A stretch of 35,803 nucleotides of DNA from an uncultured Alphaproteobacteria bacterium (GTDB lineage: Bacteria; Pseudomonadota; Alphaproteobacteria; Caulobacterales; Caulobacteraceae), in assembly GCA_903909375.1 (NCBI GenBank), contig CAIVVM010000033.1, positions 1-35,803 of the forward strand, written 5' to 3'. Made by a program: the position numbers and the translations under genes. Every line of letters starts with the position of its first letter. Position 1 is the first letter of the stretch. Positions 1 through 8,601 of the stretch are shown piece by piece. The notes under the pieces are model-generated. The model made no database searches and was not told the origin of the DNA. It was given only the letters and a program-made list of their open reading frames with translations.

Positions 1-1437
1 CAGCAGGTCAGCGGGGAAATCATAGCCGGCGAAGAAGCGCACCTTGATGCGGGGCCCGGAGGTCGCAAAGGTCTCCTTGCGGCGCATGGCGGCATAGATC
101 GCCTCGCGGCTGTTTTCCTCAGCCCAGACCCCCGCAAGCCCCGAGGCCCCCCAGGCCTTGAATGGGGCGCCGGCGGTAGAATCTACCGGTGTGCCTTCCC
201 AGTCTGCAGCGTTGTTCGGCGGCGCTGATCCACGCAGCGGAGGCAGGCCGTCGCGTCGCCCGGTCTTGCTGAAGTAGTTGGGTTCCTCGACGCTGCCGGG
301 CGCGGCGTTGTGCGTATCGGAGGCGCCAATGAAGCCGAACTTGAAGGGGTTGAAGCCCTGGGTCTGGCGCATGACGATGCCGTCCTGCAGCGCGCGGCGC
401 ACATAGCCACCCTGGAATTTGGTGATCTGTTTGTCCTGACCGATGTAGCTTTCCATGATCTCGAAGTTCGCCCATTCATCGTTGGGCGAGAGGGTCGGGT
501 GAGTGTCTGACGTGCCCTTGATCTGTGTCATTTCCACCAGAGGCTCGTTGCGCATCCGCAGATCGGAGTAAGCCTTGTCCATGGGCCTGCCGTTGAGCCG
601 GACGCTGTCGAACATCAGGCCGTCGGAGCCATTGGAGTTGTGCGGGATCGCCAGGGCCTCGATGCCATTGGCGCGCCAGGTGTCCATGGAACGCCACAGG
701 TCTTCCGGGTCTCTTGAAGTCGACGCCGAATAGGGTGCGCCCGGCACTTTGGCGCCCTTGAAGATCACATTGCGGTGCAGGTTCCGGCCGTCCGGCGCAG
801 AGGTGTATTCATAGCCAACGAAGGTGGTGAAGCGGCCGGGCTGATAGTTGCGAGCCGCAGCGTCCTGCACTTCTTGCCAGGCCCGGGATCCGATCGCAGG
901 ATCATTGAAACCTGCCGGAAGGCTACCGTTTCGGCGGGCGTCGGCGAAGGCCTGGAAAGCCTTCTGGATCTGGGCGGGATCCGGGCTGAAGAGGGTTTGA
1001 CTGAAAGGCAGATTGTGAAGCGGGCTGTTGGGGTCACCAGCCTCGCGGATCGCCGCCATGTACTCGGCATGGTCCGTGACGGCCACAAAGTCCAGCGGAC
1101 CGCCGGCGAGACGGATGTTGAAGCCGCTGGCATGACCGATCGCCTCTCCGCGGGCGAAACGATAGGCGTCGTCGGGGGTGCGCCGCACATTGAAGATATA
1201 GGCGTCGTTCGAAATGTAGGTGTGGACATGAAGGTCGCCATAGTAGGCGTTGCGGTCTTCATTGTAGCCGGGCAGGCGGGCCTTTGGCGACGCAGGTCGA
1301 GGCTTGACCAGCGTCGCGGCGGAGGTGGTCTCCGGTTTCGAAACCGTCTGCGCCCCGATCGCGGCACCTGCGATCAAGGCTCCCACCACGATAGCCGGTG
1401 CGACATATCGCAGGGCTGTTACCCTTGCTTTTGTCAT
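1..1437 (-). CDS. DUF3604 (PHP-like) exported protein, 3' part cut by window edge
   Basis: The reading frame is open from an ATG at 1437 to the left edge (479 codons, no stop), so the C-terminus lies outside the window. The first ~30 residues form a hydrophobic signal or anchor segment (AIVVGALIAGAAIGAQ), so the protein is probably periplasmic or anchored. Family motifs are YGDLHVHTY near residue 70, VTDHAEYM near 122, AIPHNSNGSDG near 265, and GASDTHN near 368. These His/Asp clusters resemble metal ligands of PHP-type phosphoesterases, to which DUF3604 is related; the substrate is unknown. A GGGGGAG ribosome site lies about 8 nt before the ATG. It is transcribed divergently from the TonB receptor at 1649 across a 211-bp spacer, which suggests shared regulation. 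Family assignment is firm from the motifs; the reaction is not known. Confidence 0.88.
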   Translation of the reverse strand, partial: MTKARVTALRYVAPAIVVGALIAGAAIGAQTVSKPETTSAATLVKPRPASPKARLPGYNEDRNAYYGDLHVHTYISNDAYIFNVRRTPDDAYRFARGEAIGHASGFNIRLAGGPLDFVAVTDHAEYMAAIREAGDPNSPLHNLPFSQTLFSPDPAQIQKAFQAFADARRNGSLPAGFNDPAIGSRAWQEVQDAAARNYQPGRFTTFVGYEYTSAPDGRNLHRNVIFKGAKVPGAPYSASTSRDPEDLWRSMDTWRANGIEALAIPHNSNGSDGLMFDSVRLNGRPMDKAYSDLRMRNEPLVEMTQIKGTSDTHPTLSPNDEWANFEIMESYIGQDKQITKFQGGYVRRALQDGIVMRQTQGFNPFKFGFIGASDTHNAAPGSVEEPNYFSKTGRRDGLPPLRGSAPPNNAADWEGTPVDSTAGAPFKAWGASGLAGVWAEENSREAIYAAMRRKETFATSGPRIKVRFFAGYDFPADLL

Positions 1438-1594
1438 CTCAACGTCTCCCCCGTTGTTCGCTCGACTATATCCCCACTTTTCGAAAACGGACCAGACCTT
1501 ACCTGAATCACATTTCGTCGTTCGCTGTTGGATCAAGCGCCCTTGCGACTCGTTTCGGATTGTTGACCGGGCCGCGTTTTCAAACCTACAGTTC

Positions 1595-1608
1595 GTAAAC
1601 AGGTTTAC
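1595..1608. promoter_or_regulatory. Perfect inverted repeat, candidate operator
   Basis: GTAAAC-AG-GTTTAC is a perfect 6+6 bp inverted repeat with a 2-bp centre, about 40 bp before the TonB receptor start, in the spacer shared with the divergent DUF3604 gene. A second pair, AAACCT (1582-1587) and AGGTTT (1601-1606), overlaps it. The shape fits the operator of a dimeric repressor such as a LacI-type protein, but no regulator gene lies next to it here. Confidence 0.4.
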
Positions 1609-1648
1609 AGAATCCGGCGTCATCGAGCGCCGGGTCATCAGGGGAAAC

Positions 1649-3985
1649 ATGATCATGCGTCGTATACTGCTGGCGACAGCCGCAGCGTTTTCTTTCGTCG
1701 GGTCGACAGCCGCCCAAGCGCAATCCAGTGAGGCCATCGGGCTGGAAGAGGTGGTGGTAACCGCCCAGAAGCGCGCCGAGAATGTCCAGGACGTTCCGAT
1801 CTCGGTGACCGCCTTCAGCGGCGAGACCCTGAAGGCCGCCGGCATCCAGGATGTCCGCGACCTGCGTCGCCTTACACCCAGCCTCTATCTGGCCACATCG
1901 TCCAACACTTCCAACACCCGCATCATGATGCGGGGTATCGGCACCAGCGGAAATACCGCGGTGGAGCCCAGCGTCGCGGCCTTCGTCGACGGCGTCTATG
2001 TACCGCGCATCGGCTCGCTGCTGGCGGGCCTCAACGACATCGGGTCCGTCGAAGTGCTGCGTGGCCCACAGGGCACCCTGTTCGGGCGTAACGCCTCGAT
2101 GGGCGCACTACTGATCCGTACGACCAGGCCAGGCGACCTCTTCGGCGGCGAGGTGACCGCAAGCCTCGGCAACTATGGTCGCCAGCGCCTTTCAGCTTCG
2201 GTGGACCTGCCGGTCTCCGAGACCCTTCAGACCCGGTTTTCAGCCCTGGCCTACAAGGGCGACGGCTTTGATCGCAACGACCTGACCGGCAAGCGCATCG
2301 GTCGGAACGATGGGGTCTCACTGCGGGGCGCAGTGCACTATGAAGTGACGCCCAACCTGACCTGGGATCTGAAAGGCGACTACGCCAACCTCAGCGGCGA
2401 CGGCTACAACACTGTGACCGTGGTCTCGAAGACCGTGACCCCGGCGTCTCTCGCCACCTGGCTGGCTCGTCTCGATCCGGATGGCGCGGGCCCCGGCGTT
2501 GGGGTGCTGCCGTATACATCCGACACCTTGTCGCGGCGCGTGCGCCAGTCGACGGACGGCGACCTGATCGATTTCCAGACAGGGCTCGCCAGCGACCTGT
2601 CTCTCGAATTGGCCAACGGCTATCAGCTGAAGTTGATCAGCGGCTACCGGGACTGGACCAACGTCCAGTATCAGGCCTCGCTCGGCGCCATCCCGCTGGA
2701 GCTTCAACGGCGGACCACCAACGCCGCCAGCCAGAACCATTCCCAGGAACTGCAGCTGCTTTCGCCCGACACGTTGATGGATAATCGTCTCAGCTTCGTC
2801 GCCGGCCTGTTCTATTTCGAGGAGGCCTATGATCTCGGCCAGAACATCGATCTGGCCCCTGGTTACTGTGAGGTGTTCATCCGCAACACCAGCACCGCTG
2901 GGCGGCTGACCCAGTGCCGCATGCAGGCGCAGGTCGGAGCCTCGGTCTGGTACTTCAGCCAGGACACCGAGTCCGTCGCGGCCTACACCCAGGCGACCTT
3001 CAAGTTCACCGACAAGTTCGATGTCACCGGCGGCATCCGGTATTCAAGAGACGAAAAGGACGGCACGTTCCGCGCCATCACCCGCAACGTTACGGCAACC
3101 CAGGCGGCTGAAGTCACCAATGACCTTCGTCTCAAGGACAGCCAGGTTACCTACCGTGTGAACAGCACCTATCGGCCGGCCGAGGATGTCATGCTGTTCG
3201 CCAGCTTCTCTACCGGCTTCAAGTCGGGCGGCTTCGACTCGGCGCCTGCCACTACCGCGCCCACCGGCGCGGCGGGGCGCACCTTCCTGCCGGAGACGGT
3301 CAAGAACTATGAGTTCGGGGTGAAGTCCCAGCTTTTCGATCGCCGCCTGACCGCCAACATTACGGCCTTCCGCAGCGAGATCAACGATCTGCAGTTCCGC
3401 ACCTTTGATGGTTTGCAGTTCCGCACCCGCAACAACGGCAAGGTCCGCCAGCAGGGCATCGAGGTCGACACCATGGCGCGGCCGATCCCGCCGCTCACCC
3501 TGACCCTCTCGGGCACGTACCTGGATTCGGAGTATCTGGAGTTCAAGGGCGCACCTGGCCTGCCGGGCTTTGGCGGAGCCCAGGATCTGACCGGCGAACG
3601 CCTGCCCTATTCGCCCAAGTGGCAAGGCGCCGCGTCGGGCCAGTACGTCGGAAACCTGATGGGCGATCTGACCTGGATGGTGCGGGCCGACATGAGCTTC
3701 ACCACCAGCAACTTGCTGGCCTCGGCCGGCGACAACAATCCGGATTCCTACCAGGCGGGCTACGTCACTCTTGGCGGCCGTGTTGCGATCCGGGGGCCCA
3801 AGGAGCGTTGGTCGGTCGCCCTGATCGGTCAGAACCTCACCAACAAGGACTTCTGCACCGGCATATTCACTCAGCCCAGCAACGCCGCCTTCGGACTCAA
3901 CAATACGGTGACCGGCGGCACGGCCCTGCGTTGCACGCTGAATGAACCGCGGCAGGTCTCGCTGGAGCTCAACGCCAAGTTCTAG
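1649..3985 (+). CDS. TonB-dependent outer-membrane receptor
   Basis: A 778-aa outer-membrane active transporter. It has a signal peptide ending AAQAQ near residue 25, a TonB-box-like segment EEVVVTAQKR (33-42), a plug domain including VEVLRGPQGTLFGRNA, then a beta-barrel ending in ...LELNAKF with the C-terminal Phe typical of barrel proteins. The plug type (VVVTAQKRxENxQDVPISV) is the one common in sphingomonads and Caulobacterales for organic substrates and metal chelates; the ligand cannot be told. The open frame extends further upstream, but that part lacks receptor character. ATG 1649 follows AGGGGA closely, and ATG 1655 has better spacing (9 nt) and is a real alternative. It is divergent from the DUF3604 gene and converges on the dioxygenase, with which it shares a CTAG at the stop codons. 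Confidence 0.93.
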   Translation: MIMRRILLATAAAFSFVGSTAAQAQSSEAIGLEEVVVTAQKRAENVQDVPISVTAFSGETLKAAGIQDVRDLRRLTPSLYLATSSNTSNTRIMMRGIGTSGNTAVEPSVAAFVDGVYVPRIGSLLAGLNDIGSVEVLRGPQGTLFGRNASMGALLIRTTRPGDLFGGEVTASLGNYGRQRLSASVDLPVSETLQTRFSALAYKGDGFDRNDLTGKRIGRNDGVSLRGAVHYEVTPNLTWDLKGDYANLSGDGYNTVTVVSKTVTPASLATWLARLDPDGAGPGVGVLPYTSDTLSRRVRQSTDGDLIDFQTGLASDLSLELANGYQLKLISGYRDWTNVQYQASLGAIPLELQRRTTNAASQNHSQELQLLSPDTLMDNRLSFVAGLFYFEEAYDLGQNIDLAPGYCEVFIRNTSTAGRLTQCRMQAQVGASVWYFSQDTESVAAYTQATFKFTDKFDVTGGIRYSRDEKDGTFRAITRNVTATQAAEVTNDLRLKDSQVTYRVNSTYRPAEDVMLFASFSTGFKSGGFDSAPATTAPTGAAGRTFLPETVKNYEFGVKSQLFDRRLTANITAFRSEINDLQFRTFDGLQFRTRNNGKVRQQGIEVDTMARPIPPLTLTLSGTYLDSEYLEFKGAPGLPGFGGAQDLTGERLPYSPKWQGAASGQYVGNLMGDLTWMVRADMSFTTSNLLASAGDNNPDSYQAGYVTLGGRVAIRGPKERWSVALIGQNLTNKDFCTGIFTQPSNAAFGLNNTVTGGTALRCTLNEPRQVSLELNAKF

Positions 3986-4770
3986 GGCGTATCCACATGA
4001 TACTGACGGTCCGGATCGTTCGCGAGCGCGCTGCGACCGTCAGTTTCATGGACCACCGCCCCGTCCGGCGCGTACTGCAGGATGTAGGACTTCCGGGTTT
4101 CACCGGTGAGGTTGGGGCCGGTACGGTGCGGGGTCAGTGAGGAAAACACCACCACGTCGCCCGCCCTGGCGGGGACCGGAACGGTGTCTGCCGGAGACTT
4201 CAGGCATTCCAGCCCCAGCGGCGTCAGCTCATGGTGCAGTGTGCCCATCCGGTGCAGGCCCGGCGCCACCCAGGGGCAGCCGTTCTCCAGCGTCGCGTCA
4301 TTCAGCGGGACCCAGCAGGTGAGATACTGCTGCGGCTCGGTGAAGGTGTAGCCATTGTCCTGATGCCAGGGGAATTCCTCGGGGTTGCCGGGCTTCTTGT
4401 ACACCGCCTGATCCCAGTAGAGCCGCGCGCCGGCGCCCAGGGTGTCATGCACGATATCGCTGAACACGCGGTGGCGACTGAAGGCCTTCAGCGCCTCCGA
4501 GCGCTTCACCAGATGGATGGTGAAGGTGATGGCGTCGGCCCTGGCGATGAAGGTCTTGCCGCCTTGACGCTGGCGCAGGATGTCCTCGCCCTCGCGCTCC
4601 ATCGGATCGATGGCGTCGCGAACGGCAGCCAGTTCGTCAGCGCTGAACACGCCCTCGAGCAGAAAGTATCCGTCTTCGTCATACTGTCGGGCCTGGGCTT
4701 CCGACAGGCGGCGGCGCGGCCCGGTCGAGGCGCGCCACATGAAATCCGTATTGCGATCGTGCCGCCGCAT
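3982..4770 (-). CDS. Phytanoyl-CoA dioxygenase (PhyH) family Fe(II)/2-oxoglutarate oxygenase
   Basis: A 262-aa cytosolic oxygenase. The iron-binding facial triad is visible: H136-x-D138 in WHQDNGY and H215 in LTPHRTG. R226 in GETRKS is the likely 2-oxoglutarate carboxylate ligand. The family hydroxylates or demethylates small molecules and lipids with 2-oxoglutarate and O2; this member's substrate is unknown. The frame opens further upstream with a TTG at 4833, but ATG 4770 has a GGGGAG site 6 nt before it and starts where family similarity begins. It lies 77 nt downstream of the exported lyase on the same strand, so the two are probably co-transcribed. Its TAG stop overlaps the TAG of the TonB receptor on the other strand. 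Confidence 0.88.
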   Translation of the reverse strand: MRRHDRNTDFMWRASTGPRRRLSEAQARQYDEDGYFLLEGVFSADELAAVRDAIDPMEREGEDILRQRQGGKTFIARADAITFTIHLVKRSEALKAFSRHRVFSDIVHDTLGAGARLYWDQAVYKKPGNPEEFPWHQDNGYTFTEPQQYLTCWVPLNDATLENGCPWVAPGLHRMGTLHHELTPLGLECLKSPADTVPVPARAGDVVVFSSLTPHRTGPNLTGETRKSYILQYAPDGAVVHETDGRSALANDPDRQYHVDTP

Positions 4771-4847
4771 GGCTGCTCCCCGGTCATTGGGACTCTCGAA
4801 CAATGGGCTAGTCGATCCGCACGCCGCCTGCAACGTGAGCCCGGCCT

Positions 4848-6341
4848 CTAGGTCGTGGCCAACAGACCCTTCCAGCGCTGGACCTGAAGCCTCACCTGGG
4901 CCGGAGCCGTGCCGCCATAGGATGAGCGACTGGCGCTGGAGGCCTGGGCCGTCAGGACGCCATAGACGTCAGAGGTGATGCCAGGGTGGACGCCCTGAAG
5001 CTGCTTCAGGGTCAGTTGCGGCAGGTCCACGCCGCGTGTCTCGGCCAGCCGAACCGCGACCCCGGTGAGGTGGTGCGCCTCGCGGAAGGGGATCTTCAGA
5101 CGCTGCACCATCCAGTCGGCGAGATCCGTCGCGGTGGCAAAGCCCGAGCCCGCCACGGCGGCCATGCGGGCCTTGTTCGCCTTGAAATCCAGCACCATTC
5201 CGGTGGTGGCGCGCACGGCCAGATCCAGGGCGTCGAAGGCGACGAAGACTGGAGGTTTGTCCTCCTGCATGTCCTTGTTGTAGGCGAGCGGCAGGCCTTT
5301 CATCACGGTGTTCAGGGCGAAGAAGGCCCCGCTGATCGGCCCCGACTTGGCGCGCACCAGTTCGGCGGCGTCGGGGTTGCGCTTCTGCGGCATGATCGAC
5401 GAGCCGGTGGAGTAGGAGTCCGAGAGCGTGATGAAGCCGAACTGGGGATTGGTCCAGAGCACCATCTCCTCGGCCAGACGCGAGAGGTGGCCAGCGCACA
5501 GGGTGGCGCAGGCCAGGGCCTCCAGGGCGAAATCACGATCAGCAACCCCGTCCAGACTGTTGGCCGCAGGACGTGCAAATCCAAGGGCCTCGGCTGTCCA
5601 GGTCCGGTCAATGGGGAAGGAGGTGCCGGCAAGAGCTGCGGACCCCAACGGGCACTCGTTCATCCGGGTCCGGGCGTCAGCCATCCGCGAAACATCGCGT
5701 CCGAACATCTCGACATAGGCCATGAGGTGGTGGCCCAGGGTCACGGGCTGGGCAGGTTGCATGTGTGTGAAGCCTGGCATCACGGTGTCCACATGTTCGC
5801 CGGCGCGGGTGACCAGCGCCAGTTGCAGGTCGCGGACCTTCAGCTGCATCTGGTCCAGAGCGTCGCGGACCCACAGTTTGAAGTCGGTCGCCACCTGGTC
5901 GTTGCGAGACCGCGCCGTATGCAGACGGCCCGCCGCGGGACCAATCAGCTCGGCAAGGCGCGCCTCCACATTCAGATGGATATCCTCGTATTCACGGCGG
6001 AACGGAAAGATGCCGGTCCGGATCTCGCCCTCAATGATCACGAGGCCAGCATCGATCTTCGCTGCGTCTTCCGAGGAGATGATCTTCTGGCGCGAGAGCA
6101 TGGCGGCGTGGACCCGCGAGGCGGCGAGATCCTGTTTCCAGAAGCGCCGGTCCACATCGATGGAGACGTTGATCTCCTGCATGATCGCGCCGGGCTTCTC
6201 TGCAAAACGACCGCCCCATATGGCCTGGCCCTCACCGGCGGGCGTCGATTGGGCGCGGGCTCGCCGAGGCAGGCCAAGCGTGGCCAGGCCCAGCCCGGCC
6301 GACAGGGCGGCGCCCGAGATGAGATTGCGGCGGCTCTGCAT
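4848..6341 (-). CDS. Argininosuccinate-lyase-like enzyme with a Tat export signal
   Basis: A 497-aa member of the aspartase/fumarase superfamily, closest in motif content to argininosuccinate lyase, which splits argininosuccinate into arginine and fumarate. Signature stretches are [13 protein letters not shown] (141-153), [12 protein letters not shown] (188-199), PLGSAALAG (231-239), the superfamily loop [12 protein letters not shown] (313-324), and [15 protein letters not shown]. Unlike a normal cytosolic ArgH, it begins [10 protein letters not shown], a twin-arginine motif, followed by a hydrophobic stretch and a likely cut after ARARA near residue 30. GAGGAG lies 6 nt before ATG 6341, so the signal is part of the translated protein. 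The usual HTGRSRND reads HTARSRND and LQRAQP reads MQPAQP. It is probably a periplasmic C-N lyase on an argininosuccinate-like or N-succinyl compound rather than the housekeeping argH. Confidence 0.85.
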   Translation of the reverse strand: MQSRRNLISGAALSAGLGLATLGLPRRARAQSTPAGEGQAIWGGRFAEKPGAIMQEINVSIDVDRRFWKQDLAASRVHAAMLSRQKIISSEDAAKIDAGLVIIEGEIRTGIFPFRREYEDIHLNVEARLAELIGPAAGRLHTARSRNDQVATDFKLWVRDALDQMQLKVRDLQLALVTRAGEHVDTVMPGFTHMQPAQPVTLGHHLMAYVEMFGRDVSRMADARTRMNECPLGSAALAGTSFPIDRTWTAEALGFARPAANSLDGVADRDFALEALACATLCAGHLSRLAEEMVLWTNPQFGFITLSDSYSTGSSIMPQKRNPDAAELVRAKSGPISGAFFALNTVMKGLPLAYNKDMQEDKPPVFVAFDALDLAVRATTGMVLDFKANKARMAAVAGSGFATATDLADWMVQRLKIPFREAHHLTGVAVRLAETRGVDLPQLTLKQLQGVHPGITSDVYGVLTAQASSASRSSYGGTAPAQVRLQVQRWKGLLATT

Positions 6342-6567
6342 ATGAATCTCCTCGATATCGCCTGCAGCATAGCCCGACGTGGCGCGACTTTTCGGAGCGG
6401 TATGGGCCAATCGAGGACCAATCGCCCAAGCGCCCAAATTTCAGGCGCGGCATGTGGCGGCGGTCGAAGTTCGGCCGCGCGTGCTTCGGTCTTCCGTCCG
6501 TCTTCGGAACGGTGGTAGGTTTGACGCAACAAGATCCGAGAAAAGACGTCATAGGGAGATTTCTGTC

Positions 6568-7710
6568 ATGCGACGCGCCGTGGTCGTGGTCCTTGGTTTG
6601 GTGCTTGGCCTGAGCGGTCATGCGGGCGCCGCGCTTGCAGAGGCAGCCGCCGTCAAGGGGGCGAAGGCTCCGGCCTGGAAGCCCACCCGAAACGCCATGG
6701 GCCAGCCCGACCTTTCGGGATACTGGAGTAACGCCACGCTCACGCCGCTCACCCGTAACGCGCGGATATCCAACAAGGCGGCCCTGACAGCCGAAGAGGC
6801 CAAGGGGTTTGAGAAGGTCTGGGCAAAGGCTCTGGCCGAGTTTGACGGGCCCACGGACGCTGATGCCTCGCCCGAGAAGGTCCAGGCCGAAAGCCTGACG
6901 TCCAAACTGGTGGAGATCCGACCCGATTTCATCGCCGCCGGCGGGGACACGGGTGGCTACAACACCTTCTGGATCGATCCCGGCACCCATCTGGTCGAGA
7001 TCAACGGCCAGTACCGGACCTCGATCCTGACGACGCCCAATGGTCTGCCGGCGCCGCGCAAGGCTGGTGCGCCCAGACCCAGGGGATTTGGCGATTTCCG
7101 GGATGTCTACGACAGCTATGAAACCCGCCCGCTGGGCGAGCGATGCATTACCGGGTTTGGTCGAAACAACGGCCCTCCCATGCTGCCCAACGGCTACTAC
7201 AACAACAACTACCAGATCCTGCAGACCCCGGACGCCGTAGTGATCGAGGTGGAGATGATCCACGATGCCCGGATCATCCGGCTGACCGATAAGCACGGCC
7301 CCGACGGTCCGCGCCGCTGGATGGGCGATTCCATTGGCCGCTATGAGGGCGACACCCTTGTGGTCGAGACGATCAATATCCCGGAGGCCCAGAATTTCAT
7401 GGGCTCCTGGAAGAATCTGAAGGTGACCGAGTGGTTCACCCGGCTGAACAAGGACAAGATCCTCTACCGCTTCCAGGTGGAAGATCCGGACACCTGGGAA
7501 CAGCCCTGGGGCGGTGAGTACACGTTCCTGACTCTGAACGGGCGCACCTATGAGTACGCGTGCCACGAGGGGAACTACGCCATGCCGGGTATCCTGGGTG
7601 GCGCGCGCCAGAAGGAAAAGGAAGCGGCTGAAGCCGCTGCTGCAGCCGCCAGGGCTGCGACGCCGGCCGCGATGCCCGTCCAGGCGCGCGCCAAGGCTGG
7701 GGGAGACTGA
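6568..7710 (+). CDS. Exported protein of unknown function (GQPDLSGYW type)
   Basis: A 380-aa protein with a signal peptide (VVVLGLVLGLSGHAGAALA). The mature part starts with the motif GQPDLSGYWSNATLTPL (~45-60) and contains RWMGDSIGRYEGDTLVVETINI (~250-270), a pattern shared by a large uncharacterised exported family in Proteobacteria and Acidobacteria. It ends with CHEGNYAMPGILGGAR and an Ala-rich tail. I know no demonstrated function for this family. AGGGAG lies 9 nt before ATG 6568; the open frame continues upstream but without coding character. It is divergent from the exported lyase over 226 bp and converges with the next gene, 24 bp apart. Confidence 0.8.
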   Translation: MRRAVVVVLGLVLGLSGHAGAALAEAAAVKGAKAPAWKPTRNAMGQPDLSGYWSNATLTPLTRNARISNKAALTAEEAKGFEKVWAKALAEFDGPTDADASPEKVQAESLTSKLVEIRPDFIAAGGDTGGYNTFWIDPGTHLVEINGQYRTSILTTPNGLPAPRKAGAPRPRGFGDFRDVYDSYETRPLGERCITGFGRNNGPPMLPNGYYNNNYQILQTPDAVVIEVEMIHDARIIRLTDKHGPDGPRRWMGDSIGRYEGDTLVVETINIPEAQNFMGSWKNLKVTEWFTRLNKDKILYRFQVEDPDTWEQPWGGEYTFLTLNGRTYEYACHEGNYAMPGILGGARQKEKEAAEAAAAAARAATPAAMPVQARAKAGGD

Positions 7711-7734
7711 TCACGCGAGGCGGCCTGCGAGCCT

Positions 7735-8601
7735 TCAGGATCGCTTTTTTGGCTTTGGCGGGGTCCACCCGGAGGTTGCGCCGAGGGCAAGATCTCGCTG
7801 GACCAGTTCGACGTCCTGAACCTGGCCACGGTCAATCCTGAGGCGCGCCGCGAGCAGGACGCTGCGCGCCTCCGATCTCCCGGGTCTCCCGGTGCTGGCT
7901 GCGACCTGGGAGTGGTCGACAACGGCCCAGGCCCAGACAACGCCGCGTTCTTCTTCAACCAAAGCCAGCCGGCGCTCCCGGATCAGCCCTCGAAGCGATT
8001 TGATGTCCTTGCAAGCCGAGGGCGAGGGCGACTGTGCGCCATTGTCGAACAGAACGCAGTTCGATGCGGCAGGATCAGGCCCGGCGGGAGCACCTGAAAA
8101 TCCGTCCAGCCAGGCATTTGCGACAGCAATCAGATCGAGCCGGGCACTGTGAACCGCCTTGGCCGTTGGCGCCGTGTCGACCGACAGGTTGCGGAGTGTT
8201 CCGGGCGAGAACGCCTGCGCCTCCGCTCGCCGCACAACCAGGGTTTCGATCTCGCTGACGCGGTCGCCTTTCAGCTTTACGCGCAGGGCGAAAATCGCCG
8301 GGCCGCCGTAGGCCTCGGCCGCGCCGATGATGCCGACCGCACCTGCCTGGGGTTCCGAATAGGTCTGGCGCGCGGTGACCTGGCGAATGGCGAAAAGCTG
8401 GCTATCGGCCAGCCGGATGTCGCGGCCATTCTCGGTGATCCGGACTCCGCGCGGCAGCACCTTGCCGGCCTGCCCGGTCTGCAGCGCCGCCAGCGCGGCC
8501 TCGGCAGCCTGCCCCGCGCAGGCTCTGTCGCATTCACGGGCAGCGGCTGGCAGGGCCCAGAGCAGGACAAACATCAGAACGCTTGGGGCGATCCGCCACA
8601 T
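7735..8601 (-). CDS. Hypothetical secreted protein
   Basis: A 288-aa protein not recognised as a named family. It starts MWRIAPSVLMFVLLWALPAAA, a clear signal peptide, followed by two cysteines in ECDRACAG. The middle (ARQTYSEPQAG, AIFALRVKLKGDRVSEIETLVVRR) and the C-terminal part (RLRIDRGQVQDVELVQR) resemble the alternating strands of SnoaL/NTF2-like alpha+beta barrel proteins, often seen in exported sphingomonad and Caulobacter proteins; this is a weak inference. The basic C-terminal end is PPKPKKRS. A frame extension reaches 8751, but ATG 8601 starts the signal peptide and has GGAG about 10 nt upstream. A monocistronic unit is likely. Confidence 0.7.
   Translation of the reverse strand: MWRIAPSVLMFVLLWALPAAARECDRACAGQAAEAALAALQTGQAGKVLPRGVRITENGRDIRLADSQLFAIRQVTARQTYSEPQAGAVGIIGAAEAYGGPAIFALRVKLKGDRVSEIETLVVRRAEAQAFSPGTLRNLSVDTAPTAKAVHSARLDLIAVANAWLDGFSGAPAGPDPAASNCVLFDNGAQSPSPSACKDIKSLRGLIRERRLALVEEERGVVWAWAVVDHSQVAASTGRPGRSEARSVLLAARLRIDRGQVQDVELVQRDLALGATSGWTPPKPKKRS

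Noticed and set aside
1563..1591. TTGACC with a CTACAG 17 bp downstream as the receptor promoter
   Set aside because: The -10 match is poor and no other signal supports it.
4986..6518. 510-codon plus-strand frame over the exported lyase
   Set aside because: No domain or ribosome site; the opposite strand has the complete argininosuccinate-lyase signatures.
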